A stretch of 64,000 nt of DNA from the NCBI RefSeq assembly GCF_002754475.1, contig NZ_PEFL01000003.1, positions 558,001 to 622,000 of the forward strand, given 5' to 3'. The position numbers and the translations under genes are program-made. How positions within the stretch are numbered: position 1 is the first letter of the stretch; each line of letters opens with the position of its first letter. The DNA is from Comamonas sp. 26. Its GTDB lineage: Bacteria > Pseudomonadota > Gammaproteobacteria > Burkholderiales > Burkholderiaceae_C. Below are positions 36,920-46,598 of the stretch, piece by piece. The notes beneath the pieces were generated by a model. The model ran no database searches. It was not told the origin of the DNA and saw nothing but the letters and a program-made list of their open reading frames with translations.

Positions 36920-37789
36920 TTACTTGGCTGCATCCACCATGTACTGGATGGCGGCCTTGAAGTCTGCATCAGATGCCGTAGAGCCGCCTTTGGGTGGCAT
37001 GGCGCCCACGCCTTGTGTGGCTTTTTTCACCATATCGTCCATGCCCTTGGCGATGAAGGGCGCCCAGGCCGCCTTGTCACCAAACTTGGGTGCGCCGGCC
37101 ACGCCGCTGCTGTGGCATGCCATGCAGGTTGTGTCATAGATGCTCTTGCCCACATTCGATGCTGCAGCTGGTGCTGGCGCAGCCGTTGCGGGAGCGGCTT
37201 CAGCGGCGGGCGCTGCAGCGGGTTCGGCGGCTGCTACAGGTGCTGCGGCAGGGGCAGGTGCTGCATCAGCACTGGCTGCACCCGCTGCACCGGCAGGGGG
37301 CTTGGGTTCAGGGAAGCTGCCACCAGCGGCATTGGCCATGTAGACCACGCCGCGGGCAATTTCTGTGTCATTGAACTCGCCACCGCCTTGGGCTGCCATG
37401 GCGCCCTTGCCGGCCAGAGCTGAGTGGACCAGTGTGTCCAGACCTTGCTTCAGGCGAGGCCCCCAGGCCGCAGTGTCCTGAAACTTTGGTGCACCGGCTG
37501 CGCCAGTGGCGTGGCAGGCCGCGCATTGCGATTTGTAGACTTCTTCACCACCGCGCAGAGGGCGGTTGGCGTCACGGATCTCAATCGTGCCCACTTTTTG
37601 CAGGCGCACGGCCTTGGCCATTTCGGGGTTACCGGTGCCAGGGCCTGTTGTCTCTGAGGAGGTCACGAACTTGACCAGGCCGATGATGACAAAAATGGGC
37701 ACCACAAACGAGAAGAGGACAGCCAGCAACAGCTGCTTTGGTTTTTTGATGGGGCCGGTATGGGCTTCTTCGTGGTGTTGCTCGCTCAT
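36920..37789 (-). CDS. Diheme c-type cytochrome, membrane-anchored (cytochrome c5-like)
   Basis: A 289-residue protein with an N-terminal membrane anchor (about residues 20-41) and two periplasmic cytochrome domains. Heme sites: Cys89-Ala-Ala-Cys92-His93 and Cys222-Met-Ala-Cys225-His226; each domain repeats GAPKF followed by AAW, a c5-type pattern. The domains are joined by an Ala/Pro linker of about 50 residues (164-212). It probably passes electrons to a terminal oxidase. An FNR/Anr-like site lies 107 bases upstream of the start. Confidence 0.88.
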   Translation of the reverse strand: MSEQHHEEAHTGPIKKPKQLLLAVLFSFVVPIFVIIGLVKFVTSSETTGPGTGNPEMAKAVRLQKVGTIEIRDANRPLRGGEEVYKSQCAACHATGAAGAPKFQDTAAWGPRLKQGLDTLVHSALAGKGAMAAQGGGEFNDTEIARGVVYMANAAGGSFPEPKPPAGAAGAASADAAPAPAAAPVAAAEPAAAPAAEAAPATAAPAPAAASNVGKSIYDTTCMACHSSGVAGAPKFGDKAAWAPFIAKGMDDMVKKATQGVGAMPPKGGSTASDADFKAAIQYMVDAAK

Positions 37790-37895
37790 GAAGTCCTCTG
37801 AGATCGTGGGATTGGGGTTAACAAACCATTATAGAAGTGAGGGTTAAGAATGCCAGTGCACGACGATACGGGTTGACGACCGCTGCATAAAGGAG

Positions 37896-37909
37896 TTGAG
37901 TTGGATCAA
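37896..37909 (-). promoter_or_regulatory. FNR/Anr-box-like site upstream of the diheme cytochrome gene
   Basis: TTGAGTTGGATCAA matches the TTGAT-N4-ATCAA consensus at nine of ten defined positions. The next gene downstream on the minus strand is the diheme cytochrome; the efflux operon ends on the other side, so the cytochrome is the likely target. Confidence 0.6.
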
Positions 37910-37935
37910 CCTTGGGCAATTTGTGGTGGCCCATG

Positions 37936-37961
37936 AAAAAAGGCGTCCGAAGACGCCTTTG
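37936..37961 (-). terminator. Rho-independent terminator of the efflux operon
   Basis: AAAGGCGTC (37939-37947) pairs with GACGCCTTT (37952-37960) with a CGAA loop; on the minus strand the stem is followed by T. It lies 24 bases past the outer-membrane factor stop. Confidence 0.82.
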
Positions 37962-37984
37962 TGGATGGATACAAAAACTGCAGC

Positions 37985-39421
37985 TTATGGGGTGCCCGTC
38001 GCTGGGGCCGCAGCGTTGTTGCTGGCCACAGGCTCAGTCCAACCGCCACCCAGAACCTTGTAGAGGTTGACCTGGTTTTGCAGCTGCGCCAAGCGCACTT
38101 GCACCACGGATTGCTCCAGTGCAAACAGCGAGCGCTGTGCATCCAGCAAGTCCAGATAGCTGGCCACGCCGTTGGTATAGCGCAGGTCAGACAGCTTGTA
38201 GCGAACCTGCTCGGCTTCCAGCTGGCGCGACTGGGCGTCGAGCTGATCTTTCAGGGAGCGGCGGTTCACCAGCGTGTCAGACACTTCGCGGAAGGCAGAC
38301 TGGATGGAGCCCTCGTATTGCGCCACGGCAATTTTCTCGTTGGCCTCTGCTACTTGCAAATTGGCGCGGTTGCGGCCAGCGTTGAAGATGGGCAGATACA
38401 GCGAGGGCGCAATGGTGAAGGCGGCAGAGTCCGAGCTGAACAGGTCAGAAACTTTCGAGTTCACAAAACCCGCCGATGCGGTCAGCGAGATGTTCGGGAA
38501 GAACAGCGCGCGCGCCGTGCCAATGCTGGCGTTGGCCGCAATCATGCTTTGCTCGGCCTGACGGATGTCAGGGCGGCGCAGCAGCAGCTCAGAGGGCAGG
38601 CCCGAAGGCACATCGGCCAGCGCAGGCAGCTCGCGCAGCTGTTTGTCTTGCATGCTGCTCAGCAGATCGGCAGGCAGGGACTGGCCTGCAAGCAGGGTCA
38701 AGGCATTGACATCACGCTCGCGCTGACCGGCTTGCAGAGCTAGCGTAGCGCGGGCGCTCTCGGTCAGCGACTGAGCCTGGCGGTAGTCAAGCTCGGAAGT
38801 CACGCCTGCATCCAAGCGCAGCTTGGTCAGCTTGATGGACTGCTCGCGTGTGCTGAGAGTGCGGCGTGAAATGGCCAGCAGCTCTTCATCCGCCTGCAGG
38901 TTGAGCCAGGTGTTGGCGACATTGGCAATCAGGCTGATCTGCGCGGCTTTGCGGCCTTCTTCTGTCGCCAGATACTGGGCCAGAGCTTGCTGCTTGAGGC
39001 TGCCGATGCGGCCCCAGAAGTCAATCTCCCAGCTGGGCATGGACAAGCCCACCATGTACGAGTTGCCATAGCGGCCCGTGATGGTGCTGGGCTGGCGGCT
39101 GGCGCTGCCAGCAACGCCGAATTCAGGGAACTGGGCTGCACGCTGAATCTGGTACTGGGCCTGAGCTTTCTCGATATTGAGAACAGCCACGCGCAGGTCG
39201 CGGTTGTTGTCCAGCGCGAGCTGGATGACTTGCTGCAGACGCGGGTCTGTAAAGAACTGTTGCCAGGGAATATCCGCCGCGGCTGTAGCGCCCGCCTGCT
39301 CATTGGCGGCAGAGAAATGCTCTGCCACCGGGGCGGCAGGGCGATCCAGCGTGGGGATGAAGGAGCAGCCGCTGGCCAGCAGCGCGCCGGCCAGTGCTAC
39401 GGGTAGCAAGGTCTTATTCAT
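37985..39421 (-). CDS. RND efflux outer-membrane factor, OprM/NodT family lipoprotein
   Basis: A 478-residue outer-membrane channel. Lipoprotein signal LLASGC gives lipidated Cys19. The two tandem efflux-protein repeats are visible (QVIQLALDNNRDLRVAVLNI near residue 70; LLLRRPDIRQAEQSMIAANA near residue 280). It forms the exit duct of the tripartite pump. The ATG at 39421 overlaps the pump gene by eight bases; the longer frame to 39496 lies wholly in the pump gene. Confidence 0.93.
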   Translation of the reverse strand: MNKTLLPVALAGALLASGCSFIPTLDRPAAPVAEHFSAANEQAGATAAADIPWQQFFTDPRLQQVIQLALDNNRDLRVAVLNIEKAQAQYQIQRAAQFPEFGVAGSASRQPSTITGRYGNSYMVGLSMPSWEIDFWGRIGSLKQQALAQYLATEEGRKAAQISLIANVANTWLNLQADEELLAISRRTLSTREQSIKLTKLRLDAGVTSELDYRQAQSLTESARATLALQAGQRERDVNALTLLAGQSLPADLLSSMQDKQLRELPALADVPSGLPSELLLRRPDIRQAEQSMIAANASIGTARALFFPNISLTASAGFVNSKVSDLFSSDSAAFTIAPSLYLPIFNAGRNRANLQVAEANEKIAVAQYEGSIQSAFREVSDTLVNRRSLKDQLDAQSRQLEAEQVRYKLSDLRYTNGVASYLDLLDAQRSLFALEQSVVQVRLAQLQNQVNLYKVLGGGWTEPVASNNAAAPATGTP

Positions 39422-42400
39422 GTTGCGAGCCTCCCTGTGCTGCAGAAGTTGCTGCCGGGGAATTGGCGTTGGTGTCTTGCTTGGATTTTTTGCCAAACAG
39501 ATTGAACACGGTCACAAAGAACACAGGCACCAGGAAGACGGAGATTGGCGTGCCAATCACCATGCCCCAGAACACGCCGGTACCGATTTCCTTCTGGCTG
39601 GCTGCGCTGGCACCCGAGGCGATGTACAGAGGCACCACACCCAGAATAAAGGCCAGCGAGGTCATCAGAATAGGGCGGAAACGCAGGTGACCTGCTTCCA
39701 GTGCGGCTTCCAGTGCGGTTTTGCCTTCGGCATGCAGGTCCTTGGCGAACTCCACGATCAGAATGGCGTTCTTGGCCGAGAGACCAATGACCGTAATCAG
39801 CGCCACCTGGAAGTAGATGTCGTTAGGCATGCCGCGCATCAGCACACCGGCCACCGCGCCGAACACGCCCAAGGGCACGACCAGCAGCACGGACAGTGGA
39901 ATGCTCCAGCTTTCATACAGGGCAGCCAGACACAGGAACACGGCCAGAATAGAGAACGCGTAGAGCAGCATGGCGGAGGAGCCAGCCTTCTTTTCGTCCA
40001 GCGACTGACCTGTCCATTCATAGCCGAAGCCTTCAGGCAGATCCTTGGCCAGCTGTTCCATTTCTTTCATGGCATCACCGCTGGTAAAGCCGGGCTTGGC
40101 CTGACCCGTAATGCTCATGGAAGGGTAGCCGTTGTAGCGGGTCAGCTGCATGGGGCCGCTGATCCACTTGGCGCTGACCATGGTGGACAGCTCAACCAGT
40201 TGGCCTTGTGCGTTGGGCACGGTCAAACGCATCACGTCTTCAGGCTGCATGCGGCGAGTTGCATCGGCCTGAATGGTCACGCGTTGCATGAACCCGTTGT
40301 TGGGGAAGTCCGTGGAGTTGGACGAACCCAGGGCGGTTGCCAGCGTGGAGGCCAGATCGCTCATGTTGACGCGCTGGGCATAGACGGCATCGCGGTTGAT
40401 GTCGACCTTCCATTGTGGAGCGTCATCCACACCATCAAAGCGTACGCCAGCCAGCACCTTGCTCTGGTTGGCCTTGGCAATCAGCTGGTTGCGGGCCTCC
40501 AGCAGTGCAGCATGGCCCTTGCCGCTGCGGTCTTGCAGGCGGAAGGTGAAGCCGTCGCTATTGCCCAGCTCAGAGATGGACGGCGGTACCAGCGTGAAGA
40601 TGAAGCCATCGCGCAGCTTGGACATGGCGCCCATGGTGCGACCAGCAAAAGACTTGGCATCCGAGCCGGGGGCGGTTCGTTGAGTCCAGTCTTTGAGTGT
40701 GGTGAACGCAAGGCCCACGTTCTGACCCTGACCCATGAAGCTGAAGCCCAGAATGCTGACGATGTGATCGACTTCAGGCTGGCTCAGTACAAATTGCTCC
40801 AGTTCTGCAACGGTCTTGCTGGTGCGCTCCAGGCTGGCACCAGGAGGCAGCTGCGTCAGCGAGATGACGTAGCCCTGATCTTCGGTGGGCAGGAAAGCGG
40901 TTGGCAGTCGCATGAACATGAAGATCACGCCCGCGATGACGATCAGGTAGACGATGAAGGCTTGTACGGAGCGTTTGACCACACTGGAGAGTGCGGAGGA
41001 ATAGCGCTGCGTACCTGCTTCAAACTTGCGGTTGAACCAGTTGTAGAACGGACCAAGCAGGCCGGTCTTTTTGTCGTGTGCATGGCCCTTGGGTATGGGC
41101 TTGAGCATGGTGGCGCACAGCGCGGGCGTCAGCGTCAGCGCAAAGAAGCCGGAGAAGAAGATTGAGATAGCCATCACCAGCGAGAACTGACGATAGATAT
41201 TGCCGGTTGCGCCGGAGAACGCAGCCAGTGGCAGGAACACAGTCACCAGAATCACGGTAATGCCGACCACGGCACCTTGAATCTGGCCCATGGCCTTGAT
41301 GGTGGCATCCTTGGGCGACAAGCCTTCCTCGGACATGATGCGTTCGACGTTTTCCACGACCACGATGGCATCGTCAACAACGATACCAATCACCAGCACC
41401 ATTGCGAACATGGCCAGAATGTTGATGGTCAGGCCGACCATCAGCATCACGGCAAAGGTGCCAAGCAGCGCAATAGGCACCACGATCGTGGGAATCAAGG
41501 TGTAGCGGATGTTCTGCAAGAAGATCAGCATCACGATGAACACCAGCACAATGGCTTCAATCAGCGTGTGCACCACCTTTTCGATGGAAATCTTCACGAA
41601 CTTGGAGGTGTCGTAGGGCGAAGACCATTTCACGCCGGTAGGCAAGAAGGGTTCCATCTCGGCCATCTTGGCCTTGACCAGTGTGGCCGTTGCCATGGCG
41701 TTGGCAGTCGACGTCAGCTGTACAGCCATAGCCACGGCAGGCTTGCCATCCAGACGGGACTCGAAGGCGTAGCTTTCGATACCCAGCTCGATGCGTGCCA
41801 CATCCTTTAGACGCACGGTTGAGCCATCAGAGTTGGAGCGCAGCACGACTTCACCAAACTGCTCAGGTGTTGTCAGTTGGCCAGGTACGACAATGGTTGC
41901 CGTGGTGCTTGTGCCCGAGGTGCTGGGCAGGTCACCCAAAGCGCCACCAGAAATTTGCTGGTTTTGCGCGGCGATGGCTGCATTGACGGATGTAATCGAC
42001 AGCCCAAAGCCTTGCAGCTTGGCTGGATCGATCCAGACGCGCATGGCACGACCCGCAGCAAACAGCTGTGCCTTACCCACGCCATCCAGACGTTGGATTT
42101 CAGGCACGACATTGCGGTTTACATAGTCGGCGATGTCGTCACGCGAGGTCTCCCCGGATGCTGCTTGAAAAGCCAGAATCATCAGGAAGTTGCTCATGGA
42201 CTTGTCGACCCGCACGCCAAGTGCCTGAACCACCTGCGGCAGACGGGGCAGAACACGAGCGAGGCGGTTTTGCACGTCCACCTGAGCCAGGTCAGGGTTG
42301 GTGCCGGGGGCAAAAGTGACGGTCAGGGTACCTTGACCACCCGCAGGTGCCGAGGACTCCATATACATCAGACCTTGCGCGCCGTTGATTTCGCGCTCGA

Positions 42401-42593
42401 TCAGTTGCAGTACAGAGTCGGTCATGGTTTGTGACGTAGCGCCTGGGTAGGTCGCTGTCACGTTGATAGTGGGGGGCGCGACCGATGGGAACTGCGCTAT
42501 CGGTAGCTTTGTGATGGAGATCACGCCCGCAATGATCACGAAAATCGCAATCACCCAGGCAAAGATCGGTCTGTGAATGAAAAACTTAGACAT
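39414..42593 (-). CDS. HAE1-family RND multidrug efflux pump (AcrB/MexB/TtgB-like)
   Basis: A 1059-residue inner-membrane proton-drug antiporter with 12 membrane helices and two large periplasmic loops. Key charged residues of the proton relay are in place: the Asp-Asp pair in GIVVDDAIVVVENVERIM and the lysine in GLSAKNAILIVEFAKDL. The start FFIHRPIFAWVIAIFVIIAG and the PLSVLLVVPLGVFGAV segment are typical of AcrB. It should export hydrophobic drugs or solvents; exact substrates cannot be read. Confidence 0.95.
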   Translation of the reverse strand: MSKFFIHRPIFAWVIAIFVIIAGVISITKLPIAQFPSVAPPTINVTATYPGATSQTMTDSVLQLIEREINGAQGLMYMESSAPAGGQGTLTVTFAPGTNPDLAQVDVQNRLARVLPRLPQVVQALGVRVDKSMSNFLMILAFQAASGETSRDDIADYVNRNVVPEIQRLDGVGKAQLFAAGRAMRVWIDPAKLQGFGLSITSVNAAIAAQNQQISGGALGDLPSTSGTSTTATIVVPGQLTTPEQFGEVVLRSNSDGSTVRLKDVARIELGIESYAFESRLDGKPAVAMAVQLTSTANAMATATLVKAKMAEMEPFLPTGVKWSSPYDTSKFVKISIEKVVHTLIEAIVLVFIVMLIFLQNIRYTLIPTIVVPIALLGTFAVMLMVGLTINILAMFAMVLVIGIVVDDAIVVVENVERIMSEEGLSPKDATIKAMGQIQGAVVGITVILVTVFLPLAAFSGATGNIYRQFSLVMAISIFFSGFFALTLTPALCATMLKPIPKGHAHDKKTGLLGPFYNWFNRKFEAGTQRYSSALSSVVKRSVQAFIVYLIVIAGVIFMFMRLPTAFLPTEDQGYVISLTQLPPGASLERTSKTVAELEQFVLSQPEVDHIVSILGFSFMGQGQNVGLAFTTLKDWTQRTAPGSDAKSFAGRTMGAMSKLRDGFIFTLVPPSISELGNSDGFTFRLQDRSGKGHAALLEARNQLIAKANQSKVLAGVRFDGVDDAPQWKVDINRDAVYAQRVNMSDLASTLATALGSSNSTDFPNNGFMQRVTIQADATRRMQPEDVMRLTVPNAQGQLVELSTMVSAKWISGPMQLTRYNGYPSMSITGQAKPGFTSGDAMKEMEQLAKDLPEGFGYEWTGQSLDEKKAGSSAMLLYAFSILAVFLCLAALYESWSIPLSVLLVVPLGVFGAVAGVLMRGMPNDIYFQVALITVIGLSAKNAILIVEFAKDLHAEGKTALEAALEAGHLRFRPILMTSLAFILGVVPLYIASGASAASQKEIGTGVFWGMVIGTPISVFLVPVFFVTVFNLFGKKSKQDTNANSPAATSAAQGGSQHE

Positions 42594-42607
42594 GGATCGT
42601 ATGCCTG

Positions 42608-43921
42608 TTATTTAGCCGTTTGAGCGTCGCCAGCGCCTTCAGCCGCCGCTGCAGGTTTGTCTTGCGCGGGTGCTTCTGGTGCAGCCGGGGCCGGCTGTGG
42701 CTGAGCGGCTGGGGTGGCATTAAATTCCACAGGTTTGACCTTCTTGGCACCCATGCCAACCTTGATCAAGCCATCGACCATGACTTTTTCGCCATTCTTC
42801 AGGCCGGATGTCACAACCCAGTTGTTGCCGTTGGACTGGCTGATCTGCACAGGGCGAGGGGCTACCGAGCCATCTTCGGCAACGACCATGACAAAGTTGC
42901 CTTTTTCATTGCGAGTTACGGCCTGTTGAGGAATCAGTACAGCATTTTCAATCTGAGCTTGCTCCAGGCGCACGCGTACATAGGTGCCGGGCAGCAGCAT
43001 TCCATCAGGGTTGGGCAACTCTGCACGCACGCTGACTTGGCCGGTTGTCGGGTCCACGGTCAGGTCGGTGAACAGCAGCTTGCCGGCGTGGGCGTACTGC
43101 TTGCCATCGTCCAAATAGACGTGGACACGGGCTGCGTTGTCACCTACTTTTGCTAACTTGCCAGAAGCCAACGCTTCACGCATGCGCATGATTTCAGAGG
43201 ACGACTGGGTCAGGTTCACATACAGCGGGTTGACCTGCTGAATGGTTGCCAGTTGCGTGGCTTCGCCTTGCCCAACCAGTGCGCCTTCAGTTACCAGTGC
43301 ACGACCGATTCGGCCGGAGATGGGAGCTGCTACGCTGGCATAGCCAAGGTTGACGTTGGCATTAGTCACTGCGGCCTTGCCTGCGACTACTTGAGCGAGC
43401 GCTGCCTTTTCGTTGGCGATGGCGGTGTCGTACTCTTGCTTGCTGATGGCATTGGCCTCAACCAAGGGCTTGTAACGACGAGCCGTGGCAGAGGCCTGAG
43501 CCAGATTGGCTTCAGCTTGTGCCAGTGTGGCTTGGGCGCTTTGCAGGTTGGCCTTGTAGGGCGTGTTGTCGATCTGGAAAAGTACCTGGCCGGCTTTTAC
43601 GTCAGAGCCTTCTTGGAACAGACGCTTTTGCACGATACCTGCTGCACGGGCGCGAACTTGTGCAATACGGGAGGCTTCGAGGCGGCCGGGTAGGTCAGAA
43701 ATCAAAGGCAAGCTTTGCAGAGTTACCGTAACCACTCCCACTTCGGGTGGCTGCGCTTGTGCTGCAGCTTGTGCTTTTTGAGGATCTTCTTTTTTGTCAC
43801 CGCAGGCGGCAAGGCCCAAAGCTGCGATCAGGCTCAGGCTTATGGCCATGGAGCGTGTGCAGGAGGCGGCAAATTTGGGCTGATTGTCGAGAGCCTTGTG
43901 TTCTTCATACATCGGGTGCAT
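42608..43921 (-). CDS. RND efflux membrane fusion protein (AcrA/MexA/TtgA-like)
   Basis: A 437-residue periplasmic adaptor. It has a lipoprotein signal with LGLAAC (Cys40 in this start), a lipoyl/hairpin region (RARAAGIVQKRLFQEGSDVK, then a long alpha-helical pair) and a beta-barrel domain, then a Pro/Ala/Gln-rich tail. The ATG at 43921 has GGAAGG six bases upstream; ATG 43942 lacks one, and a shorter start near residue 25 is also conceivable because the signal peptide begins there. Confidence 0.92.
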   Translation of the reverse strand: MHPMYEEHKALDNQPKFAASCTRSMAISLSLIAALGLAACGDKKEDPQKAQAAAQAQPPEVGVVTVTLQSLPLISDLPGRLEASRIAQVRARAAGIVQKRLFQEGSDVKAGQVLFQIDNTPYKANLQSAQATLAQAEANLAQASATARRYKPLVEANAISKQEYDTAIANEKAALAQVVAGKAAVTNANVNLGYASVAAPISGRIGRALVTEGALVGQGEATQLATIQQVNPLYVNLTQSSSEIMRMREALASGKLAKVGDNAARVHVYLDDGKQYAHAGKLLFTDLTVDPTTGQVSVRAELPNPDGMLLPGTYVRVRLEQAQIENAVLIPQQAVTRNEKGNFVMVVAEDGSVAPRPVQISQSNGNNWVVTSGLKNGEKVMVDGLIKVGMGAKKVKPVEFNATPAAQPQPAPAAPEAPAQDKPAAAAEGAGDAQTAK

Positions 43922-44030
43922 GAACGTCCTTCCGGTTGACATTGTGGAAAAGAAAAAAGAGCGCAGTCCGGGTCGGAGCGCTCATTTAAGAGTAATCCCT
44001 AAGGGAAACTTTGTGCATCAGTCTTGAAGA

Positions 44031-44060
44031 AATTATACATACATGCATAAATGTATAATT
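44031..44060 (+). promoter_or_regulatory. Palindromic operator between efflux operon and TetR gene
   Basis: AATTATACAT (44031-44040) and ATGTATAATT (44051-44060) are perfect 10-base arms around ACATGCATAA. The inner TACATACATGCATAAATGTA closely resembles the E. coli AcrR operator TACATACATTTATGAATGTA. It lies between the divergent starts, so it probably controls both. Confidence 0.85.
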
Positions 44061-44139
44061 GAAAAACCTGTGTAAAAGCGGGTAAAGCAAGCGGATCTCG
44101 TCGTGCATTGCTGCGGGCGAGTAATGAAAAGGGTGAGTA

Positions 44140-44760
44140 ATGGCTCGAAGAACCAAGGCAGAAGCAGATGAGACGCGCACCAAGCTGCTGGATGCGGCAG
44201 AAGAGGTGTTTTTTGAAAAAGGCGTGTCCCGAACATCGCTTGGGGATATTGCGCTGCGTGCAGGGGCGACGCGAGGGGCGGTGTATTGGCATTTCAAGGA
44301 CAAGATGGATGTCTTTGTTTCCATGCTGGGGCGCATATGTTTGCCTTTCGATGAAATCTGCGACGACCGCTATGCCGAGTTGCCACCGTTAGAGCGTATC
44401 CGTCACTCTATTCAGCACGTATTCGAGAGTCTGGATGAGGATGTGCGCAGGCGCAAGGTCTTTGAGACGGCGCTCTTCAAGATGGAATATGTTGGAGAGC
44501 TAGCCGATGTGCGCTTGCAACACGTTAAAAATTCATGTGAGGCTCGCGAGAAGTTTGCGCGAGATTTGGCCGCAGCTGCCGAAGAGCAGTCGGTGCAGTT
44601 GCAAGTGTCGCCCGAGGAGGCTGCGCTAGGTCTGCATTCCCTTTTTGTGGGTCTCATCCATGGCTGGACTCTTACCGAGGGCAGTTTCTCATTGCTCAAG
44701 ATTGGGTCGATGTCGGTGGATGTCTATTTGTCCGGACTAGGATTTCGAGTGAGTTTGTAA
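44140..44760 (+). CDS. acrR: TetR-family repressor, AcrR/TtgR-like
   Basis: A 206-residue regulator. The helix-turn-helix spans residues 9-55 (TRTKLLDAAEEVFFEKG, TSLGDIALRAGATRGAVYWHF), nearly the AcrR/TtgR consensus; the C-terminal ligand-binding domain is the TetR_C_2 (AcrR-type) form with DEICDDRY near residue 70. It diverges from the RND operon with the AcrR-like operator between, the standard layout for a local drug-responsive repressor. Confidence 0.92.
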   Translation: MARRTKAEADETRTKLLDAAEEVFFEKGVSRTSLGDIALRAGATRGAVYWHFKDKMDVFVSMLGRICLPFDEICDDRYAELPPLERIRHSIQHVFESLDEDVRRRKVFETALFKMEYVGELADVRLQHVKNSCEAREKFARDLAAAAEEQSVQLQVSPEEAALGLHSLFVGLIHGWTLTEGSFSLLKIGSMSVDVYLSGLGFRVSL

Positions 44761-44833
44761 TTTTGGTGCTTAAACCCGTGCATAATTGCGCCTGTTGAAT
44801 TGTTGTTGGTTGTGCAAGCGATCTAACGGGTTC

Positions 44834-44909
44834 GCGGCTGTAGCTCAGTGGATAGAGTATTGGCCTCCGAAGCCAAGGGTCGTGGGTTCGATCCCCGCCA
44901 GCCGCGCCA
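44834..44909 (+). tRNA. tRNA-Arg (anticodon CCG)
   Basis: 76 bases: acceptor arms GCGGCTG and CAGCCGC, anticodon loop CTCCGAA, TTCGATC T-loop and encoded CCA. A CATAAT-type -10 lies upstream near 44781. Confidence 0.95.
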
Positions 44910-44987
44910 AGCTAAGTTAGATAAACAAAAAGAAATTTCAGATTTCTTTTTGAGTTAAAAAAACGATGCTATAATTCAAATCTCTTC

Positions 44988-45073
44988 GGAGGGGTGGCCG
45001 AGTGGTTAAAGGCAGCAGACTGTAAATCTGCCCGCTAACGCGTACACAGGTTCGAATCCTGTCCCCTCCACCA
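44988..45073 (+). tRNA. tRNA-Tyr (anticodon GTA)
   Basis: 86 bases with a long variable arm; acceptor arms GGAGGGG and CCCCTCC, anticodon loop CTGTAAA, encoded CCA. A TATAAT at 44970-44975 is probably its -10 and starts the tRNA-tuf unit. Confidence 0.95.
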
Positions 45074-45131
45074 GCAATGGTGAAGAAGAGCGATTACCTA
45101 GAATGGTAATTACGTGCAGTAGTGAATCTGT

Positions 45132-45205
45132 GCGGGAGTAGTTCAATGGTAGAACCCTAGCCTTCCAAGCTAATGACGCGGGTTCGATTCCCGTCTCCCG
45201 CTCCA
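45132..45205 (+). tRNA. tRNA-Gly (anticodon TCC)
   Basis: 74 bases: acceptor arms GCGGGAG and CTCCCGC, anticodon loop CTTCCAA, TTCGATT T-loop, encoded CCA. Confidence 0.95.
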
Positions 45206-45249
45206 GTTTGCGAGCAAAAATTCTTTTGAAGTTGCTTGGCAACTTCATT

Positions 45250-45324
<75 letters not shown>

Positions 45325-45398
45325 TTTTCTGGTGCACTCACTTATGGGGTAGCGCCGAAATCATCTTGTAGTCAATTAGTTTTTTCGGAGTCGGAAAA

Positions 45399-46589
45399 AT
45401 GGCAAAAGAAAAATTCGAGCGCACAAAGCCCCACGTTAACGTGGGCACCATCGGTCACGTTGACCACGGCAAGACCACTCTGACTGCTGCTATCGCTACC
45501 GTGCTGTCCAAGCACTTCGGCGGCGAAGCTAAGGATTACTCGCAGATCGACAACGCTCCCGAAGAAAAGGCTCGTGGTATCACGATCAACACTTCGCACG
45601 TTGAGTACGAAACTGCTGCTCGTCACTACGCTCACGTTGACTGCCCCGGTCACGCTGACTATGTGAAGAACATGATCACTGGTGCGGCTCAGATGGACGG
45701 CGCTATCCTGGTTTGCTCCGCTGCTGACGGCCCCATGCCCCAGACTCGCGAGCACATCCTGCTGTCGCGTCAAGTTGGCGTTCCTTACATCATCGTGTTC
45801 CTGAACAAGGCCGACATGGTGGACGACGAAGAACTGCTGGAGCTGGTCGAAATGGAAGTGCGCGAGCTGCTGTCCAAGTACGACTTCCCCGGTGATGACA
45901 CTCCTATCATCCGTGGCTCCGCCAAGCTGGCTCTGGAAGGCGACCAATCCGAAAAGGGTGAACCCGCTATCCTACGTCTGGCTGAAGCTCTGGACACATA
46001 CATCCCCACTCCCGAGCGTGCTATCGACGGCGCCTTCGTGATGCCCGTGGAAGACGTGTTCTCGATTTCCGGTCGCGGCACTGTGGTGACTGGCCGTATC
46101 GAACGCGGCATCATCAAGGTCGGCGAAGAAATCGAAATCGTCGGTATCACAGATACACAGAAGACCATCTGCACTGGCGTGGAAATGTTCCGCAAGCTGC
46201 TGGACCAAGGTCAAGCTGGCGATAACGTTGGCCTGCTGCTGCGCGGCACCAAGCGTGAAGACGTTCAGCGCGGCCAAGTTCTGGCCAAGCCCGGCTCCAT
46301 CAAGCCCCACACACAGTTCACTTCCGAAGTGTATGTGCTGTCCAAGGACGAAGGCGGTCGCCACACTCCTTTCTTCAACAACTACCGCCCTCAGTTCTAC
46401 TTCCGTACAACTGACGTGACCGGCTCCATCGAACTGCCAGAAGGCAAAGAAATGGTGATGCCTGGTGATAACGTGTCGATCACTGTCAAGCTGATCGCTC
46501 CTATCGCCATGGAAGAAGGTCTGCGCTTCGCTATCCGCGAAGGTGGTCGTACTGTTGGTGCCGGTGTGGTTGCCAAGATCATTGCATAA
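45399..46589 (+). CDS. tufB: Elongation factor Tu, copy 2
   Basis: A 396-residue EF-Tu in the tRNA-tufB context. By eye it differs from copy 1 (7800-8990) at six bases in 1191, four of them between offsets 575 and 668, giving Glu7 and Ile209 in place of Gln7 and Val209. All GTPase motifs ([23 protein letters not shown]) are intact. Identity ends at the gene borders. Confidence 0.98.
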   Translation: MAKEKFERTKPHVNVGTIGHVDHGKTTLTAAIATVLSKHFGGEAKDYSQIDNAPEEKARGITINTSHVEYETAARHYAHVDCPGHADYVKNMITGAAQMDGAILVCSAADGPMPQTREHILLSRQVGVPYIIVFLNKADMVDDEELLELVEMEVRELLSKYDFPGDDTPIIRGSAKLALEGDQSEKGEPAILRLAEALDTYIPTPERAIDGAFVMPVEDVFSISGRGTVVTGRIERGIIKVGEEIEIVGITDTQKTICTGVEMFRKLLDQGQAGDNVGLLLRGTKREDVQRGQVLAKPGSIKPHTQFTSEVYVLSKDEGGRHTPFFNNYRPQFYFRTTDVTGSIELPEGKEMVMPGDNVSITVKLIAPIAMEEGLRFAIREGGRTVGAGVVAKIIA

Positions 46590-46598
46590 TAGATTTGT

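Noticed and set aside
39177..41165. 662-codon plus-strand frame opposite the RND pump and outer-membrane factor
   Set aside because: Gln/His/Arg/Gly-rich shadow of two clearly conserved minus-strand genes.
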